From an uncultured Frankineae bacterium (lineage in GTDB: Bacteria; Actinomycetota; Actinomycetes; Mycobacteriales; SCTD01), in the NCBI GenBank assembly GCA_902805805.1, contig CADCUE010000053.1:1-15592 (forward strand): 15,592 bases of DNA, given 5' to 3'. Each line of letters begins with the position of its first letter. Within the stretch, counting starts at the first letter, position 1. Positions 1 to 7,088 of the stretch are shown piece by piece. A program made the translations under genes and the position numbers. Below the pieces are notes generated by a model. It was given only the letters and a program-made list of their open reading frames with translations, had not been told where the DNA came from and did no database searches.

Positions 1-1
1 G

Positions 2-1330
2 GAGCGGGCGACCAAGGGCATCGAGCTCGAGCTCGCCGACCGCCTGGCGCAGATGGAGGCGCAGGGCAAGCTGCTGGAGGCCCAGCGGCTGCGCATGCGC
101 ACGACGTACGACCTCGAGATGATGCGCCAGGTCGGCTTCTGCAACGGCATCGAGAACTACAGCCGCCACATCGACGGCCGGTCACCGGGCACCGCGCCGC
201 ACACGCTGCTCGACTACTTCCCCGAGGACTTCCTGCTGGTCCTCGACGAGTCCCACGTCACCGTCCCGCAGATCGGGGCGATGTACGAAGGGGACCGCTC
301 GCGCAAGAGCACGCTGGTCGACCACGGCTTCCGCCTGCCGAGCGCCATGGACAACCGGCCGCTCAAGTGGGAGGAGTTCCTCGAGCGGGTCGGCCAGACC
401 GTCTACCTGTCGGCGACGCCGGGCCCGTACGAGCTCAGCCGCGTGCAGCGACAGGCCGACGGGGCAGACGTCGTCGAGCAGGTCATCCGCCCGACCGGTC
501 TGGTCGACCCCGAGATCGTCGTCAAGCCGACCAAGGGTCAGATCGACGACCTCGTGCACGAGATCCGCGTCCGGGCCGAGCGCGACGAGCGCGTCCTGGT
601 GACCACCCTGACCAAGAAGATGTCCGAGGACCTCACCGACTACCTGCTCGAGCTCGGCGTCCGCGTGCGCTACCTGCACTCCGAGGTCGACACCATCCGG
701 CGGATCGAGCTGCTCAAGGAGCTCCGGCAGGGGCACTACGACGTGCTGGTCGGGATCAACCTGCTCCGCGAGGGCCTCGACCTGCCCGAGGTCTCGTTGG
801 TGGCGATCCTCGACGCCGACAAGGAGGGCTTCTTGCGCTCCGGGACGAGCCTCATCCAGACCATCGGCCGCGCCGCCCGCAACGTCTCCGGGCAGGTCCA
901 CATGTACGCCGACACCATCACGCCGTCGATGGCCAAGGCGATCGACGAGACGTCGCGGCGCCGCGCGAAGCAGATCGCCTACAACACCGAGCGCGGCTTG
1001 GACCCCCAGCCGTTGCGCAAGCGGATCGCCGACATCCTCGACGACATCGTCCGTGACGACCCTGAGCTGGTCGGCGGTGGCGGTCGGCAGCAGTCCCGTG
1101 GCAAGGCGCCGGTCCCCGGGATGAGCTCGCCGTCCGGGACGGCCGGCAAGCACGCCCAGGCGCTGGCGGGGATGCCGCGTGCCGAGCTGGCCCAGCTCAT
1201 CCAGCAGCTGTCGGACTCGATGCACGACGCCGCTCGCGACCTGCAGTTCGAGCTGGCCGCCCGGTTGCGGGACGAGGTCAACGAGCTCAAGAAGGAGCTG
1301 CGCGGGATGGACGCGGCCGGGGTGAGGTGA
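2..1330 (+). CDS. uvrB: UvrABC system protein B, C-terminal part (5' end outside window)
   Basis: This is the damage-verifying helicase-like subunit of nucleotide excision repair. It is loaded by UvrA and then recruits UvrC. The frame is open from base 2, so the ATG at 53 is internal. With E. coli UvrB (673 residues) as a guide, about 255 residues are missing, including Walker A and most of the beta-hairpin region. Visible in order (residue 1 = base 2): the DESH box (motif II) at 82-85, a [10 protein letters not shown] segment near 135-144, the second RecA-like domain with [10 protein letters not shown], the [14 protein letters not shown] motif V region and the QTIGRAARN motif VI. A Ser/Gly-rich linker follows, then a C-terminal UVR coiled-coil motif (from about residue 394, with [11 protein letters not shown]) that contacts UvrC. 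The gene ends with TGA at 1328-1330. No defect is visible in the part present. Confidence 0.98.
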   Translation, partial: ERATKGIELELADRLAQMEAQGKLLEAQRLRMRTTYDLEMMRQVGFCNGIENYSRHIDGRSPGTAPHTLLDYFPEDFLLVLDESHVTVPQIGAMYEGDRSRKSTLVDHGFRLPSAMDNRPLKWEEFLERVGQTVYLSATPGPYELSRVQRQADGADVVEQVIRPTGLVDPEIVVKPTKGQIDDLVHEIRVRAERDERVLVTTLTKKMSEDLTDYLLELGVRVRYLHSEVDTIRRIELLKELRQGHYDVLVGINLLREGLDLPEVSLVAILDADKEGFLRSGTSLIQTIGRAARNVSGQVHMYADTITPSMAKAIDETSRRRAKQIAYNTERGLDPQPLRKRIADILDDIVRDDPELVGGGGRQQSRGKAPVPGMSSPSGTAGKHAQALAGMPRAELAQLIQQLSDSMHDAARDLQFELAARLRDEVNELKKELRGMDAAGVR

Positions 1331-1421
1331 CGCGCCCTCGTCCGGGACGGTCCGCAGCTGAGTCGCCCAGAGGTCTTCCCAAGGTCGCTGGAGCACGATC
1401 AGCGCATGGTCGTCGCTGGAG

Positions 1422-1434
1422 CGGGGAGTCCCCG
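1422..1434 (+). promoter_or_regulatory. 13-base dyad over the ribosome binding site of the small zinc-ribbon gene
   Basis: CGGGGAGTCCCCG is a perfect inverted repeat around a central G and lies directly against the ATG at 1435. It contains the GGGGAG that would serve as Shine-Dalgarno sequence (1423-1428, 6 bases from the start). As RNA it could form a 5-bp stem with a three-base loop that hides this site. It could be a local translational control or chance in GC-rich DNA. Confidence 0.3.
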
Positions 1435-1722
1435 ATGAAGCTCGTGCAGCTGTCGTGCCGCTGCGGCCATCCCCGCGAGGTCCACGACCACTACCGCGCC
1501 GGCACGGACTGCGGCGTCTGCGGGCGCGTCGGCTGCGAGCGCTACCGCGCCGCCTGGCCGCTCGTCGGAGAGCTGAGGATCCCGCGTCCCCGTCGGAGCT
1601 CGGAGCCAGGTCAGACCCGCGCCGGCGACGCCAGCACGTTCACCGGCTCGCCGGCGGCAAAGGCGCGCAGGTCCTCGACCGCGCCGACGTACCAGCGCGC
1701 GAGGTTGTCCCTCGTGACGTAG
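1435..1722 (+). CDS. Small Cys/His-rich zinc-ribbon-like protein of unknown function
   Basis: This is a predicted 95-residue protein starting at ATG 1435, six bases after GGGGAG. The frame is open back to 1327, but nothing upstream looks protein-like. The core at residues 8-37 has C8-x-C10-G-H12, H17-x-H19-Y-R, D25-C26-x-x-C29 and C34, an arrangement typical of a small structural zinc site. From memory, short actinobacterial hypothetical proteins share the CxCGH...H.HYR..DC..C pattern. No catalytic function is evident. The tail after about residue 55 is basic and low in complexity, and its last 112 bases overlap the 3' end of the convergent dehydrogenase gene. The conserved unit may therefore be shorter than the reading frame, through loss of an earlier stop or a frameshift. 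It lies 104 bases after uvrB and may be read through from it. Confidence 0.6.
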   Translation: MKLVQLSCRCGHPREVHDHYRAGTDCGVCGRVGCERYRAAWPLVGELRIPRPRRSSEPGQTRAGDASTFTGSPAAKARRSSTAPTYQRARLSLVT

Positions 1723-2579
1723 CCCAGGTGCGGCGTCAGGACCGTGCGGGGCGCCGCGAGCAGGGGGTCGTCGGCCGGCAGCGGCTCCTCGTCGAAGACG
1801 TCGAGCCCGGCCCCGGCGAGAGTCCCGGTGTGCAGCGCCTCGAGCAGCGCGGCGGTGTCGACCAGGCCGGCCCGGGAGGTGTTGATCAGATACCCCGACG
1901 GGCCGAGCAGCGCGAGGTCGTTCCGTCCGACGATGCCCCGGGTCCGGTCGCTGAGCACGAGGTGGAGGCTGACCACGTCGCTGCGCCGGAACAGCTCGTC
2001 CTTGTCGACCCGGGTGGCGCCAGCTGCCGTCGCGGCCTCGTCGGTCAGGTTCGTGCTCCAGGCCAGGACGTCCATGCCGAAGGCCCGAGCCACCGGCACC
2101 ATCCGCCGGCCCAGGTTGCCGAGCCCCACCAGCCCGAGCACCGTGCCCGCGAGCCCGGTGCCGACCGTGCTCTGCCAGCGCCCTTCCCGCAGCGCGGCGT
2201 CCTCGGCCGGCACCGACCGCAGCAGTGCCAGGAGCAGGGCCCACGCCAGCTCCGCGGTCGCCGGCGAGGACCCCGGCACGCCGCAGACGGTGATCCCGGC
2301 CGCCGCCGCCGCGTCGAGGTCGACGGCCGCGTTGCGCATGCCGCCCGTCACGATCAGCCGCAGCCGCGGCAGCCTCGCCAGGACCGCCTGGGGGAAGGCC
2401 GTGCGCTCGCGCATGAGCACCACCGCGTCGGCCTCCGCCAGCCGCGCCACGACGGCGTCCGGTCCGGGCAGCCGGTGGTGCTCGACGTCCACGGTCCAGC
2501 CCGTCAACGACGCCCAGTCGGCCAGGGAGGCGGCCACCGCCTGGTAGTCGTCCAGGACGACGACGCGCATCCCGCCCAT
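1611..2579 (-). CDS. D-isomer-specific 2-hydroxyacid dehydrogenase family protein
   Basis: This is a cytosolic NAD(P)-dependent oxidoreductase of 322 residues that should interconvert a 2-hydroxyacid and its 2-oxoacid. The Rossmann motif GLGNLG is at residues 152-157. The family's catalytic Arg is in NTSRAG (R236), the Glu in DEEP (E265) and the His in LTPHLG (H284). All are present, so the enzyme looks functional. The N-terminal MRVVVLDDYQ start is typical of a SerA-like subgroup annotated only at family level. The start could be ATG 2579 or ATG 2570; neither has a convincing Shine-Dalgarno sequence. It lies 22 bases after tctA and is probably translated from the same mRNA, so it may act on the imported acid or a derivative. 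The physiological substrate cannot be read from sequence. Its 3' end overlaps the convergent small gene by 112 bases. Confidence 0.9.
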   Translation of the reverse strand: MGGMRVVVLDDYQAVAASLADWASLTGWTVDVEHHRLPGPDAVVARLAEADAVVLMRERTAFPQAVLARLPRLRLIVTGGMRNAAVDLDAAAAAGITVCGVPGSSPATAELAWALLLALLRSVPAEDAALREGRWQSTVGTGLAGTVLGLVGLGNLGRRMVPVARAFGMDVLAWSTNLTDEAATAAGATRVDKDELFRRSDVVSLHLVLSDRTRGIVGRNDLALLGPSGYLINTSRAGLVDTAALLEALHTGTLAGAGLDVFDEEPLPADDPLLAAPRTVLTPHLGYVTRDNLARWYVGAVEDLRAFAAGEPVNVLASPARV

Positions 2580-2601
2580 GGCGCCGACCGCCCGGCGCGG
2601 C

Positions 2602-4110
2602 CTACAGCTCCTCGTCCTGGAAGACGACCTCGCGCTTCTGCCGGATGGCCGGCAGGACGGTGACGACCAGGGCGGCCACGGCGGCCAGCAGCAGGCCCGC
2701 CGACACCGGCCGCGTCACGAAGACGGTCGGGTCGCCGCCCGAGATGATCAGCGCTCGGCGCAGGTGGTCCTCCAGCAGCGGCCCCAGGACGAAGCCGAGC
2801 AGCAGCGGTGCCGGCTCGCAGCCGAACTTGAGGAGCACGTACCCCAGCACGCCGAAGAACGCGATGGCGTAGACGTGGAAGGCGTTGAAGCCCAGCGAGA
2901 ACGTGCCGATGACGCCGAACCCGATGATGGCGGGCACGAGGACGGCGTACGGGATGGTCGTCATCTTCACCCAGATGCCGATCAGCGGCAGGTTCAGCAC
3001 CACCAGCAGCAGGTTGCCCAGCCACATCGACACGATGAGGCCCCAGAACAGCGCCGGCTCGTCGACGATGACGTTGGGACCCGGCGTGATGCCCTGGATG
3101 ATGAAGGCGCCGATCATGAGCGCCATGACCGGGTGCGCCGGCAGGCCGAGCGTCAGCAGCGGGATGAACGAGGTCTGCGCCGCGGCGTTGTTGGCCGACT
3201 CCGGGCCCGCCACGCCCTCGATCGCTCCGTGGCCGAAGCTCTTCGGCTCCTTCGACATGCGCTTCTCGATGCCGTAGGAGGCGAACGACGCGAGGATGTG
3301 GCCGCCGCCGGGGAGCACGCCGAGCGCCGAGCCCAACGCCGTTCCCCGCAGGACAGGAGGCGTGATGCGCCGCATCTCGTCCCGGGTGATCCACAGGTTC
3401 TGGACCTTCTCGACCATGACGCTGCGTGCGACCCGCTGCTCGAGGTTGCGCAGGATCTCCGCGATGCCGAACATCCCGATCGCCACGGACACGAAGTTGA
3501 TGCCCTGGAAGAGCTCGCGGAAGCCGAAGGTGAAGCGCGGTGTCCCCGTGTAGGTGTCCTGGCCGACCGTGCCCAGCAGGAGCCCGAAGACGATCATGGC
3601 CAGTGCCTTGAGCATCGAGCCGCTGGCCAGCGCGATCGACGCGATGAGCCCCAGCACCACCAGGGAGAAGTACTCCGCCGGGCCGAAGGCCAGCGCGGCC
3701 CGGGCGAGGGGCGGCGCGAAGACGGCCACCAGGACCGTGGCCACCGTGCCGGCGAAGAACGAGCCGAGCGCGGCCGTGGCGAGGGCCGGTCCGGCGCGGC
3801 CCTGCTTGGCCATCTCGTGACCGTCGATGGCGGTGACCGCGGCCGAGGACTCGCCGGGCAGGTTGATGAGGATGGCCGTGGTCGACCCGCCGTACTGCGC
3901 GCCGTAGTAGATGCCCGCGAGCATGATGAGCGACGTCACCGGCTCGAAGTTGAACGTGATGGGCAGCAGCATCGCGATGGTGGCCGTCGGACCGATGCCG
4001 GGCAGCACCCCCACCGCGGTGCCCAGTGCCACGCCGATGAGGCAGAACAGCAGGTTCTCGGGGCGCAGCACGGTGGACAGGCCGAGCCCGAGGTTCGACA
4101 GGAGCTCCAT
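2602..4110 (-). CDS. tctA: Tripartite tricarboxylate transporter, large membrane subunit TctA
   Basis: This is the large integral membrane component of a TTT-family secondary transporter (502 residues, normal for TctA). It forms the transport path and works with TctB and the binding protein TctC. The N-terminal GTAVGVLPGIGPTATIAMLLP segment (about 30-50) and the YYGAQYGGSTTAILINLPGE segment (about 68-87) are family hallmarks. The second half repeats the theme with RGTALGSALGVLPGGGH and TLGLPAHPVMALMIGAF, as expected for an internal duplication. Many hydrophobic segments fill the rest. The start is ATG 4110, only four bases after the tctB stop, so the two are translationally coupled. The substrate is probably a di- or tricarboxylate, but the family is too broad to specify it. 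Confidence 0.97.
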   Translation of the reverse strand: MELLSNLGLGLSTVLRPENLLFCLIGVALGTAVGVLPGIGPTATIAMLLPITFNFEPVTSLIMLAGIYYGAQYGGSTTAILINLPGESSAAVTAIDGHEMAKQGRAGPALATAALGSFFAGTVATVLVAVFAPPLARAALAFGPAEYFSLVVLGLIASIALASGSMLKALAMIVFGLLLGTVGQDTYTGTPRFTFGFRELFQGINFVSVAIGMFGIAEILRNLEQRVARSVMVEKVQNLWITRDEMRRITPPVLRGTALGSALGVLPGGGHILASFASYGIEKRMSKEPKSFGHGAIEGVAGPESANNAAAQTSFIPLLTLGLPAHPVMALMIGAFIIQGITPGPNVIVDEPALFWGLIVSMWLGNLLLVVLNLPLIGIWVKMTTIPYAVLVPAIIGFGVIGTFSLGFNAFHVYAIAFFGVLGYVLLKFGCEPAPLLLGFVLGPLLEDHLRRALIISGGDPTVFVTRPVSAGLLLAAVAALVVTVLPAIRQKREVVFQDEEL

Positions 4111-4114
4111 GCCG

Positions 4115-4570
4115 CTACACCGGGATCCAGGTGCCCAGCAGCGGCAAGCGCAGCTGCAGCGCGAGGATGAAGATCAGGTAGCACAGCACGGTCAGGCCGG
4201 CGGCCGTGACCGCGGCCGGGACGACGGCCACCTTGAACCCCGCCAGCGCAGCGAGGAACGTCGTCAGGAACAGCGTCGGGAGCAGGCCCAGCCCCCGTAC
4301 GGCGAAGCCGAAGAACACGATGGCCGCGACGAGCAGGGCCATGGAGCGCCACGGCACCCTGCCGATCTCGCCCCCGTCGGGCGAGACGAAGCCCTTGACG
4401 ACCGTCAGGACGCCGAGCAGCACGAGCAGTCCGCCCAGCACGAGCGGGAAGTAGCCCGGCCCCATCCGCAGCAGCGTGCCGACGGAGTAGTCGGCCGCCG
4501 CGATCGCGAACGCGAGTCCGAACGCGATGAAGGTCGCGCCGGCGAAGAAGTCCTTCCCGATCCGCTGCAC
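4115..4570 (-). CDS. tctB: Tripartite tricarboxylate transporter, small membrane subunit TctB
   Basis: This is the small membrane subunit of the TTT transporter, 151 residues with about four predicted transmembrane segments. The N-terminal KDFFAGATFIAFGLAFA segment followed by LLRMGPGYFPLVLGGLLVLLG is the family signature. The rest is hydrophobic and ends in LLGTWIPV. The GTG at 4570 is the best start because the hydrophobic signature begins a few residues later. It has no clear Shine-Dalgarno sequence, but the tctC stop is only 10 bases upstream, so ribosomes could reinitiate. It is the middle gene of the tctCBA operon, the usual order. Confidence 0.93.
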   Translation of the reverse strand: MQRIGKDFFAGATFIAFGLAFAIAAADYSVGTLLRMGPGYFPLVLGGLLVLLGVLTVVKGFVSPDGGEIGRVPWRSMALLVAAIVFFGFAVRGLGLLPTLFLTTFLAALAGFKVAVVPAAVTAAGLTVLCYLIFILALQLRLPLLGTWIPV

Positions 4571-4580
4571 GGTCGCGGGC

Positions 4581-5663
4581 TCAGGACGCCGTGACGCCGG
4601 CTTCCTCGATGATCGGCTTCCAGAGCTCGATCTGCGTCTCCAGCTTCTCCGTGTGGCCCTCCGGCGTCGCCTCCTCCTCGCTGGCCGGCGCGGCGCCGAG
4701 CTCGGCGAGCTGGTCGATGACGCCCTGGTCCTTCAGCGCGTCGCCGAGCGCGGCGTTGAGCTTCTCGACGATCGCGTCGGGGGTCTCGGCGGGGACGTAC
4801 AGGCCGTGCCACACGCCGACCTGGACGTCGTCCAGACCCGCCTCCTCCGTGGTCGGCAGGTCGGGCAGGCTCTTCACGCGCTCGGGCGTGGTGACGGCGT
4901 ACGCCTTGACCTCACCGGCCTTGATCTGCCCGGTGGTGTTGGTCGTCTGGTCGCACATGAAGTCGACCTGCCCGCCGACGAGGTCGGTCAGGGCGGGTCC
5001 GGTGCCGTCGTACGGCACCTCGGTCACCTTGGCGCCGATCGCGTCCTGGAACAGCAGCCCGCACAGCTGGGACGCCGCACCGAAGCCGGCGTTGGCGTAG
5101 GTGACCTCCTTCTTGTTCTTCTTGACGTACTCGACCAGCTCCTCGAGCGTCGTCGGCTCGAAGTCCTTGCGCGCGATGATCGTCATGGGCACGTCCGTGA
5201 CCAGCCCGACCGTCTTGAAGTCCTTGAGCGGGTCGAAGGGCAGATCGGGGTAGAGCGCCGGCGCGGTCGACATGCCGATGTGGTGCATGAAGACGGTGTA
5301 GCCGTCGGGCTGCTCGTTCGCGACCTGTCCCGCGGCGATCGTCCCGCCGGCGCCCTCGACGTTCTGCACGACGATCTGCTGGCCCAGGGTCTCGCTCATC
5401 GGCTTGGCGACCAGGCGGGTGACGGTGTCGGTCGGACCGCCGGCCGCGAAGGGCACGACGAAGTTGATGGGGGAGTCGGGGTAGCCCTCCGCGTCGCCGC
5501 CGCCCCCGCCACCGCCGGCGGTGCCGCCACCGCCACCGCCACCGCCGCCACCGCACGCCGCCATCAGGAGGGCACCGGCCGTCAGGCCCGCCGCGAGCCC
5601 GACGCGGGACCTGCGGGAGCCGGTGCGTGTCCGGGGGGTCGCGTGGTTCTCGCCGACGTGCAT
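4581..5663 (-). CDS. tctC: Tripartite tricarboxylate transporter substrate-binding lipoprotein TctC
   Basis: This is the extracytoplasmic solute receptor of the TTT system (Bug/TctC family), 360 residues from ATG 5663. That start has a good GAGGGAGA site 8-9 bases upstream; the frame runs to 5717 without a better one. The basic n-region (with an SRRSR stretch), hydrophobic core and MAAC lipobox mark a lipoprotein with lipidated Cys37. A linker with runs of 10 and 7 glycines (DNA about 5500-5552) follows. The mature domain starts with PINFVVPFAAGGPTDTVTR, the TctC hallmark, and has other conserved stretches such as VEGAGGTIAAG and VPYDGTGPALTDLVGGQVDF. Upstream, a TACCTT hexamer on the minus strand (5713-5708) could be a -10 element, but no good -35 is visible. 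The lipid anchor fits a Gram-positive host. Confidence 0.96.
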   Translation of the reverse strand: MHVGENHATPRTRTGSRRSRVGLAAGLTAGALLMAACGGGGGGGGGGTAGGGGGGGDAEGYPDSPINFVVPFAAGGPTDTVTRLVAKPMSETLGQQIVVQNVEGAGGTIAAGQVANEQPDGYTVFMHHIGMSTAPALYPDLPFDPLKDFKTVGLVTDVPMTIIARKDFEPTTLEELVEYVKKNKKEVTYANAGFGAASQLCGLLFQDAIGAKVTEVPYDGTGPALTDLVGGQVDFMCDQTTNTTGQIKAGEVKAYAVTTPERVKSLPDLPTTEEAGLDDVQVGVWHGLYVPAETPDAIVEKLNAALGDALKDQGVIDQLAELGAAPASEEEATPEGHTEKLETQIELWKPIIEEAGVTAS

Positions 5664-5728
5664 GGATGGGTCTCCCTCGGATCGCTGGACCTGCTGGAAC
5701 CGCGAGGAAGGTAACACCGGATCTCGGG

Positions 5729-5746
5729 CGGCCCGGTGGTGGGCCG
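5729..5746 (-). terminator. Possible terminator hairpin after the MFS gene
   Basis: CGGCCC (5729-5734) and GGGCCG (5741-5746) form a perfect 6-bp stem with a six-base loop. It sits 22 bases after the MFS stop codon and before tctC. There is no T-tract, which is common for actinobacterial terminators, so this is a plausible but weak call. It would separate MFS transcription from tctCBA. Confidence 0.35.
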
Positions 5747-5767
5747 GACACGGTCGTGCAACAGGAC

Positions 5768-6997
5768 TCAGGCCGCCGGGACGGGCTGGGCCGGAGCGAG
5801 CGGCGGAGTGCGGCGCAGCACCAGGGCGAGCACGAGGGCCAGCAGCATGAGCAGGCCCACGTAGCCGACGACGCCGGGCCAGGCGGCGCGCTCGTACGCC
5901 AGACCACCGACCCAGCCGCCGACGCTGCTGCCGGCGTAGTAGGCGAGCAGGTAGAGCGCCGAGGCCTGCGAGCGGCCGGTCCGGGCGCGGTTGCCTACCA
6001 TGCCGCTGGCGGAGGTGTGGGCGCCGAAGAAGCCCACCGTGAACAGCGCGAGCCCGAGGAGCACGAGCGGCAGGACGTCAGCCAGCGTCAGTGCCAGCGC
6101 TGCCATGCAGAGCAGGACGCTGGCGAGCAGCACCGTGCGGCGGCCGACGCGGTCGCCCAGCCGCCCGGCGCCCGGTGCGGTCAGGGTGCCGGCGAGGTAG
6201 CTGAGGAACACCAGGCCGACGAGCGTCTGCGAGAGGCCGAACGGCTGCTGCAGCAGCCGGTAGCCGAGGAAGTTGTAGACGGTCACGAAGCCGGACATGA
6301 GCACGAAGCTGGCGAGGCAGAGCCGCCGGACGCCGGGATCGCGCAGGTGCAGCAGCAGGTGGGTCCGCATCCCGCCGGTCGCCGCCTGGGGGGCCGTGGC
6401 GAGCGGCGGCGGCAGCAGCAGCCGGAAGACGACGACGCAGACGAGCGCGACGGCGCCGACAGCGGCCAGGCCGGCGCGCCATCCTGCGACGTCCGCCACC
6501 GCGCTGGAGATGAGGCGCCCGGACAGCCCTCCCACCGTGTTGCCGGCGACGTACAGGCCCATGGCGCCGCCGACGGCGCCGGCCTCCACCTCCTCCGACA
6601 GGTGGGCCATGGCCAGCGCCGGCAGGCCGGCGATCGCGACGCCCTGCAGGCCGCGGACCAGGAGCAGCAGCTCGATCGTCGGCGCGAGGGGCGCGAGCAG
6701 GCCGAGGCCGGCCGCGGCAGTGAGCGCGACGGTCATGAGGCGGACGCGGCCGACCCGCTCGGCCAGCGCGCTCATCGGCACGAGCGCCAGGGCCAGCGTG
6801 CCGGTCGAGACGGAGATCGTGAGCGCGGCGGTCGACGGGCTGACCCGCAGGTCCTCCGAGATCAGCGGGAGCACGGCCTGCGGTGCGTACAGCAGCGTGA
6901 ACGAGCCCACGCCCGCCGCCCAGACCGCGGCGACCACGCGCCGGTAGCCCGCCGTGCCACGGGCGTGGCCGTGGCGGGGGAGCGCGGTCGGGGGCAC
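5768..6997 (-). CDS. Major facilitator superfamily transporter (YnfM-like, drug:H+ antiporter type)
   Basis: This is a cytoplasmic-membrane secondary transporter of 409 residues with about 12 hydrophobic segments. The first, from about VVAAVWAAGVGSFTLLYAPQ, is followed by MSALAERVGRVRLM, the MFS loop 2-3 motif. The second half repeats it as GAGRLGDRVGRRTVLL. The stretch YNFLGYRLLQQPFGLSQTLVGLVFLSYL resembles YnfM-like exporters. The frame is open to 7132, but the extra N-terminus is Cys-rich, not membrane-like, and overlaps the divergent dehydrogenase start. I therefore prefer GTG 6997, which leaves a short soluble lead; GTG 6937 is possible. The substrate is unknown. Divergence from a tartrate/D-malate dehydrogenase suggests an organic acid, but the sequence type is nearer to exporters than to the tartrate permease TtuB. 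Confidence 0.88.
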   Translation of the reverse strand: MPPTALPRHGHARGTAGYRRVVAAVWAAGVGSFTLLYAPQAVLPLISEDLRVSPSTAALTISVSTGTLALALVPMSALAERVGRVRLMTVALTAAAGLGLLAPLAPTIELLLLVRGLQGVAIAGLPALAMAHLSEEVEAGAVGGAMGLYVAGNTVGGLSGRLISSAVADVAGWRAGLAAVGAVALVCVVVFRLLLPPPLATAPQAATGGMRTHLLLHLRDPGVRRLCLASFVLMSGFVTVYNFLGYRLLQQPFGLSQTLVGLVFLSYLAGTLTAPGAGRLGDRVGRRTVLLASVLLCMAALALTLADVLPLVLLGLALFTVGFFGAHTSASGMVGNRARTGRSQASALYLLAYYAGSSVGGWVGGLAYERAAWPGVVGYVGLLMLLALVLALVLRRTPPLAPAQPVPAA

Positions 6998-7011
6998 GCT
7001 CCCATGGGAGC
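6998..7011. promoter_or_regulatory. 14-bp perfect palindrome in the MFS/dehydrogenase divergent promoter region
   Basis: GCTCCCATGGGAGC reads identically on both strands. It lies directly upstream of the preferred MFS start and about 78 bases before the divergent dehydrogenase start. Its length and place suggest an operator for a dimeric regulator of both genes. It could also be an RNA hairpin at the MFS ribosome binding site. No regulator gene is in the window. Confidence 0.4.
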
Positions 7012-7034
7012 ACGAGCCGGTCGGACCAGCGGCG

Positions 7035-7040
7035 TATCGT
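7035..7040 (+). promoter_or_regulatory. Possible -10 element for the tartrate/D-malate-type dehydrogenase gene
   Basis: TATCGT fits the actinobacterial TAnnnT -10 pattern and lies about 50 bases before the GTG start. That would give a leader of about 40 bases. No convincing -35 sequence is visible at the right distance, so this rests on one hexamer. Confidence 0.25.
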
Positions 7041-7088
7041 CCGCCACATGCGACCACCGACACAGCGACGTGCCTGCAGGCCTGTGAC

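Noticed and set aside
182..1396. 404-codon open frame opposite uvrB
   Set aside because: It is an antisense shadow of a certain gene, rich in Leu/Val/Asp/Arg and without motifs.
2578..4170. 530-codon open frame on the plus strand opposite tctA
   Set aside because: It is an antisense shadow with an Arg/Asp/Gln-rich, low-complexity translation, and tctA is unmistakable on the other strand.
5500..5552. Triplet-like GC repeat as a possible CRISPR or satellite repeat
   Set aside because: It is in frame within tctC and encodes the glycine linker. There are no spacers or repeated units beyond glycine codons.
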